A DNA stretch of 64,000 nt from Paenibacillus phytorum (GTDB lineage Bacteria; Bacillota; Bacilli; Paenibacillales; NBRC-103111), in the NCBI RefSeq assembly GCF_013141715.1, contig NZ_WHOA01000246.1, forward strand, positions 1 to 64,000, read 5' to 3'. Position numbers and translations under genes: made by a program. Shown here in pieces: positions 35,920 through 46,000 of the stretch. The notes beneath the pieces were generated by a model. It saw only the letters and a program-made list of their open reading frames with translations. It was not told the origin of the DNA and made no database searches. The number at the start of each line of letters is the position of its first letter. The stretch's first letter is position 1.

Positions 35920-37545
35920 ATGAAAAAAGTGATTTCTACAGGTTTATGCATGGTGTTAAGCTGTACGATGGTATTGACCGCATGTTCGAAGTCGGAAAAT
36001 AAGCAAGGGGCTGACAGTACAAATAAGCCCAGCAGCACAAGTGACGGAAACTTTAATAAAACCGGAGAACTTATCGTAAACAAACCTGTCACGTTGAAAA
36101 TGGTTTCTCCTAAAGCGGCGCTTGCGCCAAGTTATAATGAGATGGAAATTTTCAAAAGGCTCGAGAAGAGCACCAATGTTCACATTGATTGGAACAACAT
36201 TCCCGATACGGATTATAAAGAAAAGAAAAACTTGCTCCTCGCCAGCGGGGATCTGCCTGATGCTTTCTATAATGCAGATTTTTCCGATTATGAGCTGATT
36301 ACTTACGGTAAAGACGGGACCATTATTCCATTAGAAAAGTTGATTGATCAGTATGCGCCGAATCTCAGTAAATTGTTGAAGGAACGCCCTGATCTTAAAG
36401 CGGCGATAACGGCTCCCGACGGTCACATTTACGGGCTCCCGACTTGGGAGGAGAACGAACTCGGTACAAATCCTTTCTTCCATGTCATCAACAAGAAGTG
36501 GCTTGACAAATTGGGCTTAAAAATGCCGGAGACATTGGATGATTACACCAATGATTTGCTTGCCTTCAAAAATCAAGATCCGAACGGCAACGGCAAAAAG
36601 GACGAAATTCCGCTCAGCTTTATGGAAATGGGCTGGTGTATGGATATCAGCGGTCTATTCGGGGCATTCGGTATGCCCGACAACCTGGACCACCGCATTG
36701 TCCGCGACGGCAAAGTCATTTTCACGGCGGTTCAACCCGAGTACAAAGAAGCATTAAAGTATTTTAATGAAAAATGGTACAAACAGGGACTTATCGATCC
36801 GGAATCATTTACGCAGCAGCCTCCACAATATTTGGCGAAAGGCAAAACCCCAGATGAGACATTGGGTTCTTACGTCTGGTGGGAAATTGAAGAGGTAGTT
36901 GGGGCAGATCGTGCAAAAGATTATGCGCTTGTCCCGCCTCTTGTAGGACCTACGGGTAAAAAAGATATCGGGCGCGGCAACGGCGGCGGTCCAGGTAGAG
37001 GCGCTGTTGTCATTACAAAGGCAAACAAAAATCCTGAGATCACAATGAGATGGTTTGACGAGCAGTATGAGCCTTATATGGCGGCACAAATCCATTGGGG
37101 CCCGATCGGCGTCATTTATGAAAAGGACGCTAACGGCAAATTGGTTAACCTGCCTCTTCCCGCCGGCGTAGCCATGGGTGAATACCGTCAAAAAGTGGCA
37201 CCGAACGGAGTGGGTGTCATTACGAAAAAAGACTTTCAAACGATTGTCGATATGGAGCCGCGCGCCAAACAAAGAAAGCAAGATCTTGCCAAATACTACG
37301 AGCCTTACATGGAGAAAGAGAATTACCCGACGATATTCTTCCAACCGGATGAATTGGAAAAGATTAATAAAATCGAACCTGACTTGATCAAATTTGTCAA
37401 CGCGCAAAGGGCTAAGTTCCTCATTGATGGAGTCACTGACCAAACTTGGGACAATTATGTGAAGCAAGTAAAGTCAATGGGATTAGATGAAGTGATGGCC
37501 ATCTATCAAAAAGGTCTGGATCGCTACAAAGCTGCACAAAAGTAA
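35920..37545 (+). CDS. Carbohydrate ABC transporter substrate-binding lipoprotein, fructan operon
   Basis: Extracellular receptor, 541 residues, with a lipobox LTAC (Cys22). The mature part follows the large CUT1 binding-protein pattern: NIPDTDYKEKKNLLLASGDLPDAFY, then DGHIYGLPTWEEN, and a calcium-site-like segment DPNGNGKKDEIP. ATG 35920 is nine bases after GGGAGG; ATG 35914 is too close to it. A modest hairpin with T-run after the stop (about 37564-37600) may reduce read-through. A role in capturing short fructans is inferred from its operon. Confidence 0.85.
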   Translation: MKKVISTGLCMVLSCTMVLTACSKSENKQGADSTNKPSSTSDGNFNKTGELIVNKPVTLKMVSPKAALAPSYNEMEIFKRLEKSTNVHIDWNNIPDTDYKEKKNLLLASGDLPDAFYNADFSDYELITYGKDGTIIPLEKLIDQYAPNLSKLLKERPDLKAAITAPDGHIYGLPTWEENELGTNPFFHVINKKWLDKLGLKMPETLDDYTNDLLAFKNQDPNGNGKKDEIPLSFMEMGWCMDISGLFGAFGMPDNLDHRIVRDGKVIFTAVQPEYKEALKYFNEKWYKQGLIDPESFTQQPPQYLAKGKTPDETLGSYVWWEIEEVVGADRAKDYALVPPLVGPTGKKDIGRGNGGGPGRGAVVITKANKNPEITMRWFDEQYEPYMAAQIHWGPIGVIYEKDANGKLVNLPLPAGVAMGEYRQKVAPNGVGVITKKDFQTIVDMEPRAKQRKQDLAKYYEPYMEKENYPTIFFQPDELEKINKIEPDLIKFVNAQRAKFLIDGVTDQTWDNYVKQVKSMGLDEVMAIYQKGLDRYKAAQK

Positions 37546-37563
37546 AAAGATAAACGCAAATGA

Positions 37564-37600
37564 AAGTCGGAACACCTTAGCTTTACGTTCCAGCTTTTTT
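37564..37600 (+). terminator. Weak hairpin with T-run after the binding-protein gene
   Basis: An imperfect stem (GGAAC/GTTCC core with flanking AAAG/CTTT) is followed by seven T's. It may act as a partial attenuator between the transporter and hydrolase genes. Confidence 0.4.
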
Positions 37601-37655
37601 TAAAATATAAAGAATTGGCAAAGGAAATCAAAGGTCAATTCATAGATCTCTTTCC

Positions 37656-37994
37656 ATGACACATGAACCTGCTTTATCGGCAACGATGAAAGCTGTTTAC
37701 CATGCCCAATAAAATGGTCTACTTATTTCTTACGATCCTAATATGCGAATTCCGCTATGGAAAGACTTAAACCATGCGAAATCCAGGATGGAGATCGGGT
37801 TGATATTTGCGGATATTTTAAAGATATCGGAAGAAGAGCTTGAATTTATTACGGGAATGAAAGATCTCGAAAGAGGCTCTCAATATATTTATGAACGTTC
37901 TCAAACGAAGCTGATTTTAGTTACGTTAGGTGCTGATGGTTGCTTGCCGTCGATCGAAGAAATTCGCGCTTTAATGAAAAAAAATAACACATAA
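37656..37994 (+). pseudogene. Fructokinase (PfkB family) relic
   Basis: One frame reads MTHEPALSATMKAVYHAQ, a TAA stop (37710-37712), NGLLISYDPNMRIPLWKDLN, then ADILKISEEELEFITG and ILVTLGADGC. This is the central and nucleotide-binding part of a PfkB-type fructokinase. The N-terminal half is missing. After GADGC the sequence jumps to a tail-like LPSIEEIRALMKKN, so an internal piece has also gone. A fructokinase is the natural enzyme for fructose released by the next two GH32 proteins; another kinase gene must supply this step if the pathway works. Confidence 0.72.
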
Positions 37995-38016
37995 GGATCA
38001 AGGTGATGAAGGTTAA

Positions 38017-39522
38017 ATGAATAAGTACTATTATCAAGAAAAATATCGTCCGCAGTTTCATTTTACGCCGGAGACGAACTGGATGAACGATCCGAACGGG
38101 CTTGTTTATTATGAAGGCGAATACCATCTGTTCTATCAGTTTCACCCGCATGGAAGCACCTGGGGACCTATGCATTGGGGCCATGCGATAAGCAAGGACT
38201 TGGTTAGTTGGGAACATTTACCGATTGCTTTATTTCCGGATCATAACGGGTATATTTTCTCGGGCAGTGCTGTTATCGATTGGAACGATACAAGCGGTTT
38301 TTTTAACGGCGGATCGGGAATTGTAGCGATTTTCACCCACGCGGATACCTATCCGGATTCGGATCGGCCAAGACAGCGGCAAAGCCTTGCTTATAGTGCC
38401 GATAGCGGACGGAGTTGGACGACGTATGAAGGGAACCCCGTTCTCACCGATGAAGGAATTACGGACTTCCGAGATCCGAAGGTTTTTTGGCATGAACCGT
38501 CCGGCAAATGGATAATGATTTTGGCTGCAGGCAATTGTGTCCGGATGTATTTTTCCTCTAATTTGAAAGAATGGACTTTTGCCAGCGTTTTCGGTCATGA
38601 GGCGGGCTCCCATGCGGGCGTCTGGGAATGCCCCGACCTGTTCGAGCTGCCCGTAGATGAAGATCCTGACAAGACAAAGTGGGTCATGATCGTAAGCATC
38701 GGAAATGCCGAGGAATATGCGGAAGGTTCAAGAACCCAGTATTTTATCGGCCATTTCGACGGAATTCAGTTTATCAACGAAAACGACTCCGCCACCACGC
38801 TTTGGCTTGATCATGGAAGAGATAATTATGCAGGTGTGACCTGGTCTGACATCCCGAAAGAGGATGGACGCCGTGTTTTCATCGGCTGGATGAGCAATTG
38901 GAAATATGCAAATCAAACGCCGACAGAAGTTTGGAGAAGTGCCATGACAATCCCGCGCGTCTTGGCTTTAAGGTCAATGCCGGAAGGGACCAGACTCGTC
39001 CAGACTCCGGTTTCCGACCTTGAAACGCTTAGACTGGAGAAATTGGAGTGGAGCGATCTTACGCTCACACCGAATAACAATATTTTATCCGATATATCCG
39101 GCAAAAAATTTGAGATGATAGCTAAATTCGAATTGGACTCCGCAGCGGAATTCGGATTCAAAGTTCTTAAGTCGGAAGGCCAAGAAACGGTGATTGGCTA
39201 TGATACGGCTGCACAAACGCTATTTATCGATCGCACCCGGTCCGGGGCTGCCGATTTCTGCGGGCATTTTCCTTGCAAACATGCTGCTGCGTTGCTGCCG
39301 ATCCATAATCGGATAAAAATGCATATTTTTGTAGATTGGTCCTCCGTAGAGGTGTTCGGAAATGATGGAATACTCGCGATGACGGATCAGATTTTCCCGG
39401 ATCATTCTAGTACAGGGTTAGAAGTATATGCAAAAGAGGGCAGTGTCAAACTCGTATCGTTAATGATGTTTCCGTTACAACCGATTTATTCTGCTGATAA
39501 ATCCGTTGTGATGAATAGCTAA
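38017..39522 (+). CDS. Cytoplasmic GH32 beta-fructosidase
   Basis: Hydrolase of terminal beta-fructose residues (sucrose, levan or fructo-oligosaccharides), 501 residues. It has no signal peptide and starts MNKYYYQEKYRPQFHF. Catalytic motifs are complete: nucleophile Asp25 in WMNDPNG, FRDPKV and acid/base Glu in WECPDLFELP. The GH32 C-terminal beta-sandwich spans about 345-490. It is close to the catalytic part of the SacC-like levanase at 21180, but intracellular, so it acts on imported substrate. ATG 38017 has GAAGG upstream. It is in the LacI-controlled operon with the ABC importer; the product fructose would need the missing fructokinase. Confidence 0.87.
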   Translation: MNKYYYQEKYRPQFHFTPETNWMNDPNGLVYYEGEYHLFYQFHPHGSTWGPMHWGHAISKDLVSWEHLPIALFPDHNGYIFSGSAVIDWNDTSGFFNGGSGIVAIFTHADTYPDSDRPRQRQSLAYSADSGRSWTTYEGNPVLTDEGITDFRDPKVFWHEPSGKWIMILAAGNCVRMYFSSNLKEWTFASVFGHEAGSHAGVWECPDLFELPVDEDPDKTKWVMIVSIGNAEEYAEGSRTQYFIGHFDGIQFINENDSATTLWLDHGRDNYAGVTWSDIPKEDGRRVFIGWMSNWKYANQTPTEVWRSAMTIPRVLALRSMPEGTRLVQTPVSDLETLRLEKLEWSDLTLTPNNNILSDISGKKFEMIAKFELDSAAEFGFKVLKSEGQETVIGYDTAAQTLFIDRTRSGAADFCGHFPCKHAAALLPIHNRIKMHIFVDWSSVEVFGNDGILAMTDQIFPDHSSTGLEVYAKEGSVKLVSLMMFPLQPIYSADKSVVMNS

Positions 39523-39544
39523 TCTAAAAGGAGGATCTGATTTC

Positions 39545-41854
39545 ATGCTGCAAAATGAAAAAGATACCAGCCTTCTTGCCCATTGGTCTTTTGATGAAGT
39601 ATTAGGTAAGACGGCGCAAGATTCAATCAGCAAGATGAATGATTCCATCGATTACGTATTCAATCATGCACGTTTCAAAGCGTCCAGCGACCCGCAAAGG
39701 AGGAAAGGTATTAGAGGCAATGCCTTGTTGTTCGACGGGTATTCGACTTGGATCAAGCGATCGGCCGATCAGATCAGTAAACCAAGCGACGCTTTGACGC
39801 TTGAGGCGTGGGTGGCGCCGAGGTCTTACGAGTTCGGAGACGAACACCGTCTTTCTGCCATCATCAACCAACATGACAGGGAGAAAAAGGAGGGCTTTAT
39901 CTTAGGCATGTACAGACATGGGACCTGGTCCATGCAGCTCGGACTCGATAATGAATGGGGCGAAGTTTGGTCTGAGGAACACCCCCTTTCCACGAACGAG
40001 TGGTCTTATGTGGCAGCCACCTATGACAAGGAAGCCTGCGAAATGAAGCTGTATTTAAACGGCATAGAAGTCGCATCGAAACAGACTCCCGCACCAGCAT
40101 TGATAACCCCGTCCAGCCAAGATCTATTAATTGGAAAAAATAATCAGGCGGCTGTATTGGCTGACGATTTTTCGCTTCATATGTTCAATGGATTAATCGA
40201 CGAAGTGAAGATTTATAACCGTGCCTTGTCTTCGGAGGAAATTTCGTCTTCTTTTGACCGTTATTTGGCTCCTTATGGGGGGGAAATCCCTTCGATTCCA
40301 TATGACGATTTGAAGCTTGACCGTAGTTTATTAGCCAGTGACAGACACCGCCCGCAATTTCATGTAAGTCCTCCCGCTCATTGGATGAATGAGCCGCATG
40401 CGCCGATTTATTTTAACGGACAGTATCACCTGTTTTATCAGCATAATCCGCAAGGACCTTATTGGCATCAAATTCATTGGGGACATTGGGTTAGTGATGA
40501 TATGGTACATTGGAGAGATTTGCCTGTTGCGTTGTCACCTGAAAAGAATGCGGTCGATCCGGACGGTGACTGGTCTGGAAGCGCTGCTTATGATGAGAAT
40601 GGGCTTCCGGTTCTGTTCTTTACGGCCGGAGACGACAGCGCAGAACCGAATCAGCGGGTCGGTCTGGCGCGAAGCACATTCGCCCAAGATGGAGATAACG
40701 ATTTGGTTCACTGGGTGAAGCATCCCACGCCAGTTGTCATACAGCAAAAAGGGATCGGAAAATTCGGAGATTTCCGCGACCCGTTTGTATGGAAAGACGG
40801 TGATACCTGGTATATGCTGGTTGGCTCAGGAACAGTAGCGGATGGTGGAACTGCTTTTGCGTATACATCGAAAAACTTGACGGATTGGGAGTATAAAGGT
40901 CCATTTTATATTAGCAATCATGAGAAATATCCATATTTGGGACCTGTTTGGGAGCTTCCTGTTTTACTTCCGTTGGGTAAAGACAAGCATGGCCATGATA
41001 AGCATGTATTTCTCATCAGTCCGGTAGGAGCCGATGCGGATGTAGAAGTCTATTATTGGATAGGCACGTTCGATAAGGAACATTTTCGCTTCATACCGGA
41101 TCAGGATGAGCCTCAACTCATCGATGTTGGGGACTTCCATTTCACGGGTCCCAGTGGGATGGTCGATCCAAAAACGGATCGTAACATCTTGTTCACAATC
41201 GCGCAAGGGCAGCGGACTCCGGCGTTGGACTACAGCTCGGGTTGGGCCCATAACGGCGGTTTGCCTGTCAGCTTATTTTTGCGTGACGATGGACGTCTCG
41301 GGGTTGAACCTATCGAAGAATTGCAATCGCTTAGGGGGAAAAAACTTGCTTCTTTCACAAACAAATCTTTGAAAGAAGCGAATTCTCTCATTCACGAAGT
41401 AAAAGGCGATATGCTGGACATCATCCTGGAATTGGAGCCCGAAACAGCGAAACAGTTCGGTCTTAAAGTTCGACGTTCGCCGGAAGGTGAAGAAGAGACA
41501 TTGCTCTACTACGATGCGGAAGCATCCACGTTGAATGTGAACAGGATGAAGACGACTCTAGATAAGTTTGAACGCAGTAAAGGGAATCAAGGTGGCAGTC
41601 TGGAGCTGGGCGAAGAGAATTTGAAGCTGCATATTTATTTGGATCGTTCGATGATCGAAGCCTATGCCAATGGGATAAAAAGCTTGACCACAAGGGCATA
41701 TCCGAGCAGATCCGATTCGCTTGGGCTGCAGATCTGGGGTGACGGAAGCGTGAAGGTCAGATCCATGGAAGTATGGGAAATGAACTCGGCCTTCGGGTCC
41801 ACAGTCCCTGCCTATGTTCCAGAGCAGTTTGCAGATGGGGGACTAAGCAAATAA
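39545..41854 (+). CDS. Cytoplasmic LamG-GH32 protein with Glu at the nucleophile position
   Basis: 769 residues, no signal peptide. A LamG/concanavalin-like domain (about 1-235) has ALLFDGYSTWI, LTLEAWVAPRS and LIGKNNQA and ends with GLIDEVKIYNRALS. The GH32 domain (about 260-590) has HWMNEPHAPIYF: Glu283 stands where GH32 enzymes have the nucleophilic Asp of WMNDPNG. FRDPFVW (Asp412) and WELP (Glu470) are kept. A beta-sandwich with HIYLDRSMIEAYANG follows. The same order LamG-GH32, also with Glu, forms the first half of the secreted giant protein at 43093. Possible roles are a hydrolase with changed linkage preference or a non-catalytic binder. AAAAGGAGG precedes ATG 39545. Confidence 0.82.
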   Translation: MLQNEKDTSLLAHWSFDEVLGKTAQDSISKMNDSIDYVFNHARFKASSDPQRRKGIRGNALLFDGYSTWIKRSADQISKPSDALTLEAWVAPRSYEFGDEHRLSAIINQHDREKKEGFILGMYRHGTWSMQLGLDNEWGEVWSEEHPLSTNEWSYVAATYDKEACEMKLYLNGIEVASKQTPAPALITPSSQDLLIGKNNQAAVLADDFSLHMFNGLIDEVKIYNRALSSEEISSSFDRYLAPYGGEIPSIPYDDLKLDRSLLASDRHRPQFHVSPPAHWMNEPHAPIYFNGQYHLFYQHNPQGPYWHQIHWGHWVSDDMVHWRDLPVALSPEKNAVDPDGDWSGSAAYDENGLPVLFFTAGDDSAEPNQRVGLARSTFAQDGDNDLVHWVKHPTPVVIQQKGIGKFGDFRDPFVWKDGDTWYMLVGSGTVADGGTAFAYTSKNLTDWEYKGPFYISNHEKYPYLGPVWELPVLLPLGKDKHGHDKHVFLISPVGADADVEVYYWIGTFDKEHFRFIPDQDEPQLIDVGDFHFTGPSGMVDPKTDRNILFTIAQGQRTPALDYSSGWAHNGGLPVSLFLRDDGRLGVEPIEELQSLRGKKLASFTNKSLKEANSLIHEVKGDMLDIILELEPETAKQFGLKVRRSPEGEEETLLYYDAEASTLNVNRMKTTLDKFERSKGNQGGSLELGEENLKLHIYLDRSMIEAYANGIKSLTTRAYPSRSDSLGLQIWGDGSVKVRSMEVWEMNSAFGSTVPAYVPEQFADGGLSK

Positions 41855-41873
41855 ATCAAATATCGGAGGATTC

Positions 41874-42998
41874 ATGATTATGAAACTTGGTTTTATCGGT
41901 TGCGGAGTTATTTCTACTGCACACTTGGAAGGCTTGGAACAATTAAAAAATGAAGGCAAGAAAACATTTGATTTAACAGCTATTTGCGATCTTAAGCAGG
42001 ATCGGGCAGAGGCGTTTGCGGCGGAAGTGGAAAAGCGGCTCGGAAACAGGCCCGAAGTATATACGGATTATCGACGGATGCTGGAGGAAGGCCGATTGGA
42101 TGCGGTCTCTGTTTTGCTGGATCATGATTTGCATCATACCGTTGCGGAAGATTGTTTTGCTGCGGGAGTTCATGTGCAAATGCAAAAACCGCTCGCGATT
42201 TCGCCTTCCTTCGGATGAAAAATGATTGCAGATGCGAAAAAGCACGGCATGATCTTGACATTATCTGAACCTAGCGTATTAGGGGCCGAAAATGTTGCGA
42301 TGGCAAGGGCGGTAAAAGAGGGTATTATCGGTTCCGTATACATGATTATGGACTATGCAACGGTAACGCTCGGCCGCAAATATTTTGCCGGAACGGCTTG
42401 GCGTCATATGAAGGGAAGAGCGGGAGCCGGATGGATCAATGATCACGGCGTCCACCGGACTCATTTTTTTACTGAAGTGAACGGTCCTGTTAAAGAAGTA
42501 TTCTCGTATACGGAAATTTTTGAAAAGGAATTGAGCAACGGGGAAACGATCATTCATCCTACCGGAGAAGATACGTCGGTAACTGTTCTTCGTTTTGAAA
42601 ACGGCGGGTTGGGACACTGGATGTGCAGTACCGCCGCCCATGGCGAAAGAACCGGCGGGGTGTGGATTTACGGCAGCAAAGGATGCTTCCGTCCCGGACA
42701 ACATGCGGCGCCCGAAGATGGGAGAATCATCCCGATATCTGAAATCATCGAACGTTATGCGCCCGATACGGTACAAAATCCGTTTGCGCATTCTTATGTG
42801 GAATTATGGGAAGCAATAGCGGATCAAAAGCAGGCGATCTCGAGCGCCGAGCGGGGGCTTGAGGCTTTGGGGGTCGTATTTGCCGCTTTGGAATCCGCGA
42901 CGATCGGTCAGCCTGTTCAGGTCCAAGATGTCATCCTTGGTAAAAAGCATGCATACGAGGATATGGTGATAGAGGAAATGAATTCATTCAAAAAATAG
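41874..42998 (+). pseudogene. Gfo/Idh/MocA oxidoreductase gene interrupted by an in-frame TGA
   Basis: The frame starts MKLGFIGCGVISTAHLEGLE (Rossmann fold) and reaches MQKPLAISPSFG, then TGA at 42216-42218. The same frame continues KMIADAKKHGMILTLSEPSV to 42998. One change TGG to TGA (Trp to stop) explains the break; the remaining part (RHMKGRAGAGWINDHGVHRTHFF, GGVWIYGSKGCFRPG) is a normal family C-terminal domain. The second part has no ribosome binding site before ATG 42222. CGGAGG precedes the start. It is last in the LacI-type operon. A degenerate paralogous fragment lies at 52691-52801. Confidence 0.78.
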
Positions 42999-43060
42999 CA
43001 GGTGCTCATGCCCATTCCTGCGGCCTCCACGTTGGTGGCGGCCGCTATTCTTGAAGGGAT

Positions 43061-43076
43061 TTGCAATCGCTTACAA
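43061..43076 (+). promoter_or_regulatory. Candidate cre site (CcpA) before the giant fructanase gene
   Basis: TTGCAATCGCTTACAA fits the degenerate cre consensus WTGNAANCGNWNNCAW at every fixed position. It lies five bases before the GGAGGG ribosome binding site, where CcpA binding would block transcription as a roadblock. Catabolite repression of the gene is inference. Confidence 0.5.
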
Positions 43077-43092
43077 GTTTGGAGGGAAATGT

Positions 43093-46000
43093 GTGAAAAG
43101 AGGCCGTGTATTATTTCGCTTTATTGCAAGAATGAGAGCAATGGTCTTATGTTTGTTCGTGGCGGGGATCCAGGTTTTCTCACCGCCTTCAGTCGTCCAT
43201 GCTTATTCCGCCACGATTACGAATCCAAGTTTCGAGACAGGGGATTTGACAGGCTGGACCGTTGTTAGCGGTACCTCATTCAGTATCGCCGCTGTGGCTT
43301 CGGATTCGAGCTACTGGAATAAGCAAGCGTTCAACCAGCATAACTTCTGGCACATCTGGGATGGGCGAGGCGACAATTCCAAGGTTGGCGTCCTGCAGTC
43401 CGAGACGTTTACGCTGGGCGGAAACGGCGCAGTTGATTTTCTGATCGGCGGTAACAATGACATCAGCAACCTGTTTGTTGCTCTCGTGCGGGATTCCGAC
43501 GGCGTCGAGCTGATGAAAGCGACCGCCAGCAACACAGATACATATACTCGCGTCAACTGGAATGCGGCTGCTTACGTAGGGACGGTCGTTAAAATTAAAA
43601 TCGTGGATAATTCAACAACGGGTCATATCAATGTTGATGATTTCCACGTTCCGCAGACGGCTTCGCTCCACGGACATGTGCAGCCGGCTCTGTACAATCC
43701 GGATTTTGAATTGACGGATCTCATTCCGAACGAGATCAAGGGCTGGATGAATATTAGCGGTGACGCGTTTGCACCAAGTAACTTAGTGCATGAAAATGAC
43801 TATAGTCAAGGTGGCTCGTTCGGTAAAGTCGGAAACTATCATTTGTGGGGATTTAAGGCCGGGGGTGAAAGTGCAGTAGGCGTTCTAAAGTCCTCAACCT
43901 TCACGTTAGGCGGAAACGGTGGAATCGACTTCCTCGTAAGCGGTGGGCGAGACCTCAATAATCTGTACGTTGCACTTGTGCGTGCTTCGGACAGTGTAGA
44001 GGTGTTTAAGGAAACCGGAAGCAATTCCGAGGCGTACCGACGGGTGTTCTGGGACGCGTCGGCGTATATCGGCCAAGATTTGTACATTAAGATCGTCGAT
44101 AACTCCACCGGCAGCTGGGGCCATATCAACGTTGACGATTTCAATGTCTTCAATTCGATCTATGCGGGCGGCTTAGTCGGCCAATGGCATCTGAACGATG
44201 GGACGGGCACCTCAGCGACGGATACCGTATCAGGCAATGCCGATCCTGTCGCGTATCATTTGAACACCGACGTGTACCAACCAGCACAAAGTCCGCTTTG
44301 GAAAAGCGACGGCATTAGCGGCGGTGCTCTGCTGTTTGACGGCTATTCGACGTCGATCACTCATCCTGCTAATAAGTTTCCGACTCCGACCAAAGCGATC
44401 ACTGTCGAAGCGTGGGTAGCACCGCGCAACTTTGAGTCCGGAGCCGAAGGCCGATTGTCCGCGATCGTCAACCAGCATAACCGGGAGTCCAAGGAAGGCT
44501 TTATTCTCGGCAACTACCGAAGCGGCGTATGGGGCTTCCAATTCGGTACCGGAACCGACTGGCGGGAAATTATGTCGGATAAGCAATTGCCGCTCGACGA
44601 GTGGTCGTATGTGGTCGCTACTTACAGCAGCGATACGGGGCTAGCCGCCTTGTATCTCAATGGCCAACAGGCGGCCTCAGCGAATTTCCCGGTCGGCCAG
44701 CCGATATTGGCAAGCGATACCGATTTGCTGATCGGCAAAAACAATCAAGCGTTTTGGTTATACGGCTTTAATCTGAACGCGTTCAGCGGTCTGATCGACG
44801 AGGTGAAAATCCGCAACCAAGTCGTTCCTGCGGCCGACATTCAAAGCGCTTACAACTCGTATGTGAACGCACTTAACGGTAATCTGCCAACGGCCAACAA
44901 TCGAATCGATCGCAGCATTTTGGCGAACGATTCGCAGCGTCCGCAGTTCCATGCCGAACCGCCTTCGGCATGGCAGAACGAGCCGGGCGGCGCGATCTAT
45001 TTTGGCGGTCAGTACCATGTGTTTTATCAAAGCAACCCGCGCGGTCCGTATTGGGATAATATCCGTTGGGGCCATTTGGTCAGCAGCGATATGGTGCACT
45101 GGCGAGACGCGCAGGACGCGGTCATTCCTGAGAAAAACGCGGTTGATATCGACGGCGCGTGGGCCGGCGGCTCCGTACTGGATGGCAACGGCATACCGGT
45201 CATCTTCTACACGGCCGGTGATAATCGGAGAACGCCGAATCAACGGATCAACATCGCCCGCAGCACCTATGCGCAAGACGGCGACAACGACTTGAACCGT
45301 TGGACGAAGAGTCCGAAGGTCGTCGTCGACCAGCAAGCGGGTCAAGGCATTTTTGGCGAATTCCGGGATCCGTTCGTATTCAAGGATGGAAGCACTTGGT
45401 TTATGCTTGTGACCTCCGGCATTCAAGATGCGCAAGGAAACGCCGTCGGCGGCACTGCGCTCGTGTATTCGACGACGGATCCAACGCTTGAAACCGGCTG
45501 GACGTATCGCGGTCCGCTGTATGTCGGTAACTATACGATCTATCCGCAAACCGGACGCGTATGGGAGCTGCCGAACTTGCGTCCGCTCGGTACGAGCGGC
45601 AAGTATATTTTCATGATCAACCCGGCCAAAATGTCGAGCTCGGAGTATCAGTCCCGCTACACGTATTACTGGATCGGCACATGGAACCCGACGACGGCGC
45701 AGTTTACGCCGGACAATGCGACGCCGCAATTGCTCGACGTCGGCGAACATTTCACGGGACCGGCGGCCGGCCTCACATCGGACGGACGGACCGTCATTTA
45801 CAGCATCGCGCAGGGCAGAAGAACGGCGACGATGGATTCCAATGCCGGATATGCCCATAACTTCGGGCTGCCGCTGAACGTGTACCTGCGTCCGGACGGC
45901 AAGCTTGGCGCGGACCCGATCACCGAATTGACGTCACTGCGAGGCACGCAGCTCGTCAACATCACGACGGATACGACTTTCACGGCTGCAAACACAGCGT

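Noticed and set aside
37743-37994. Independent small gene of 83 codons
   Set aside because: It is the continuation, in the same frame, of the fructokinase relic beginning at about 37656.
42216-42218. TGA in the Gfo/Idh gene as selenocysteine or recoded Trp
   Set aside because: No SECIS-like context was seen, the family does not use selenocysteine here, and other genes nearby carry simple nonsense changes.
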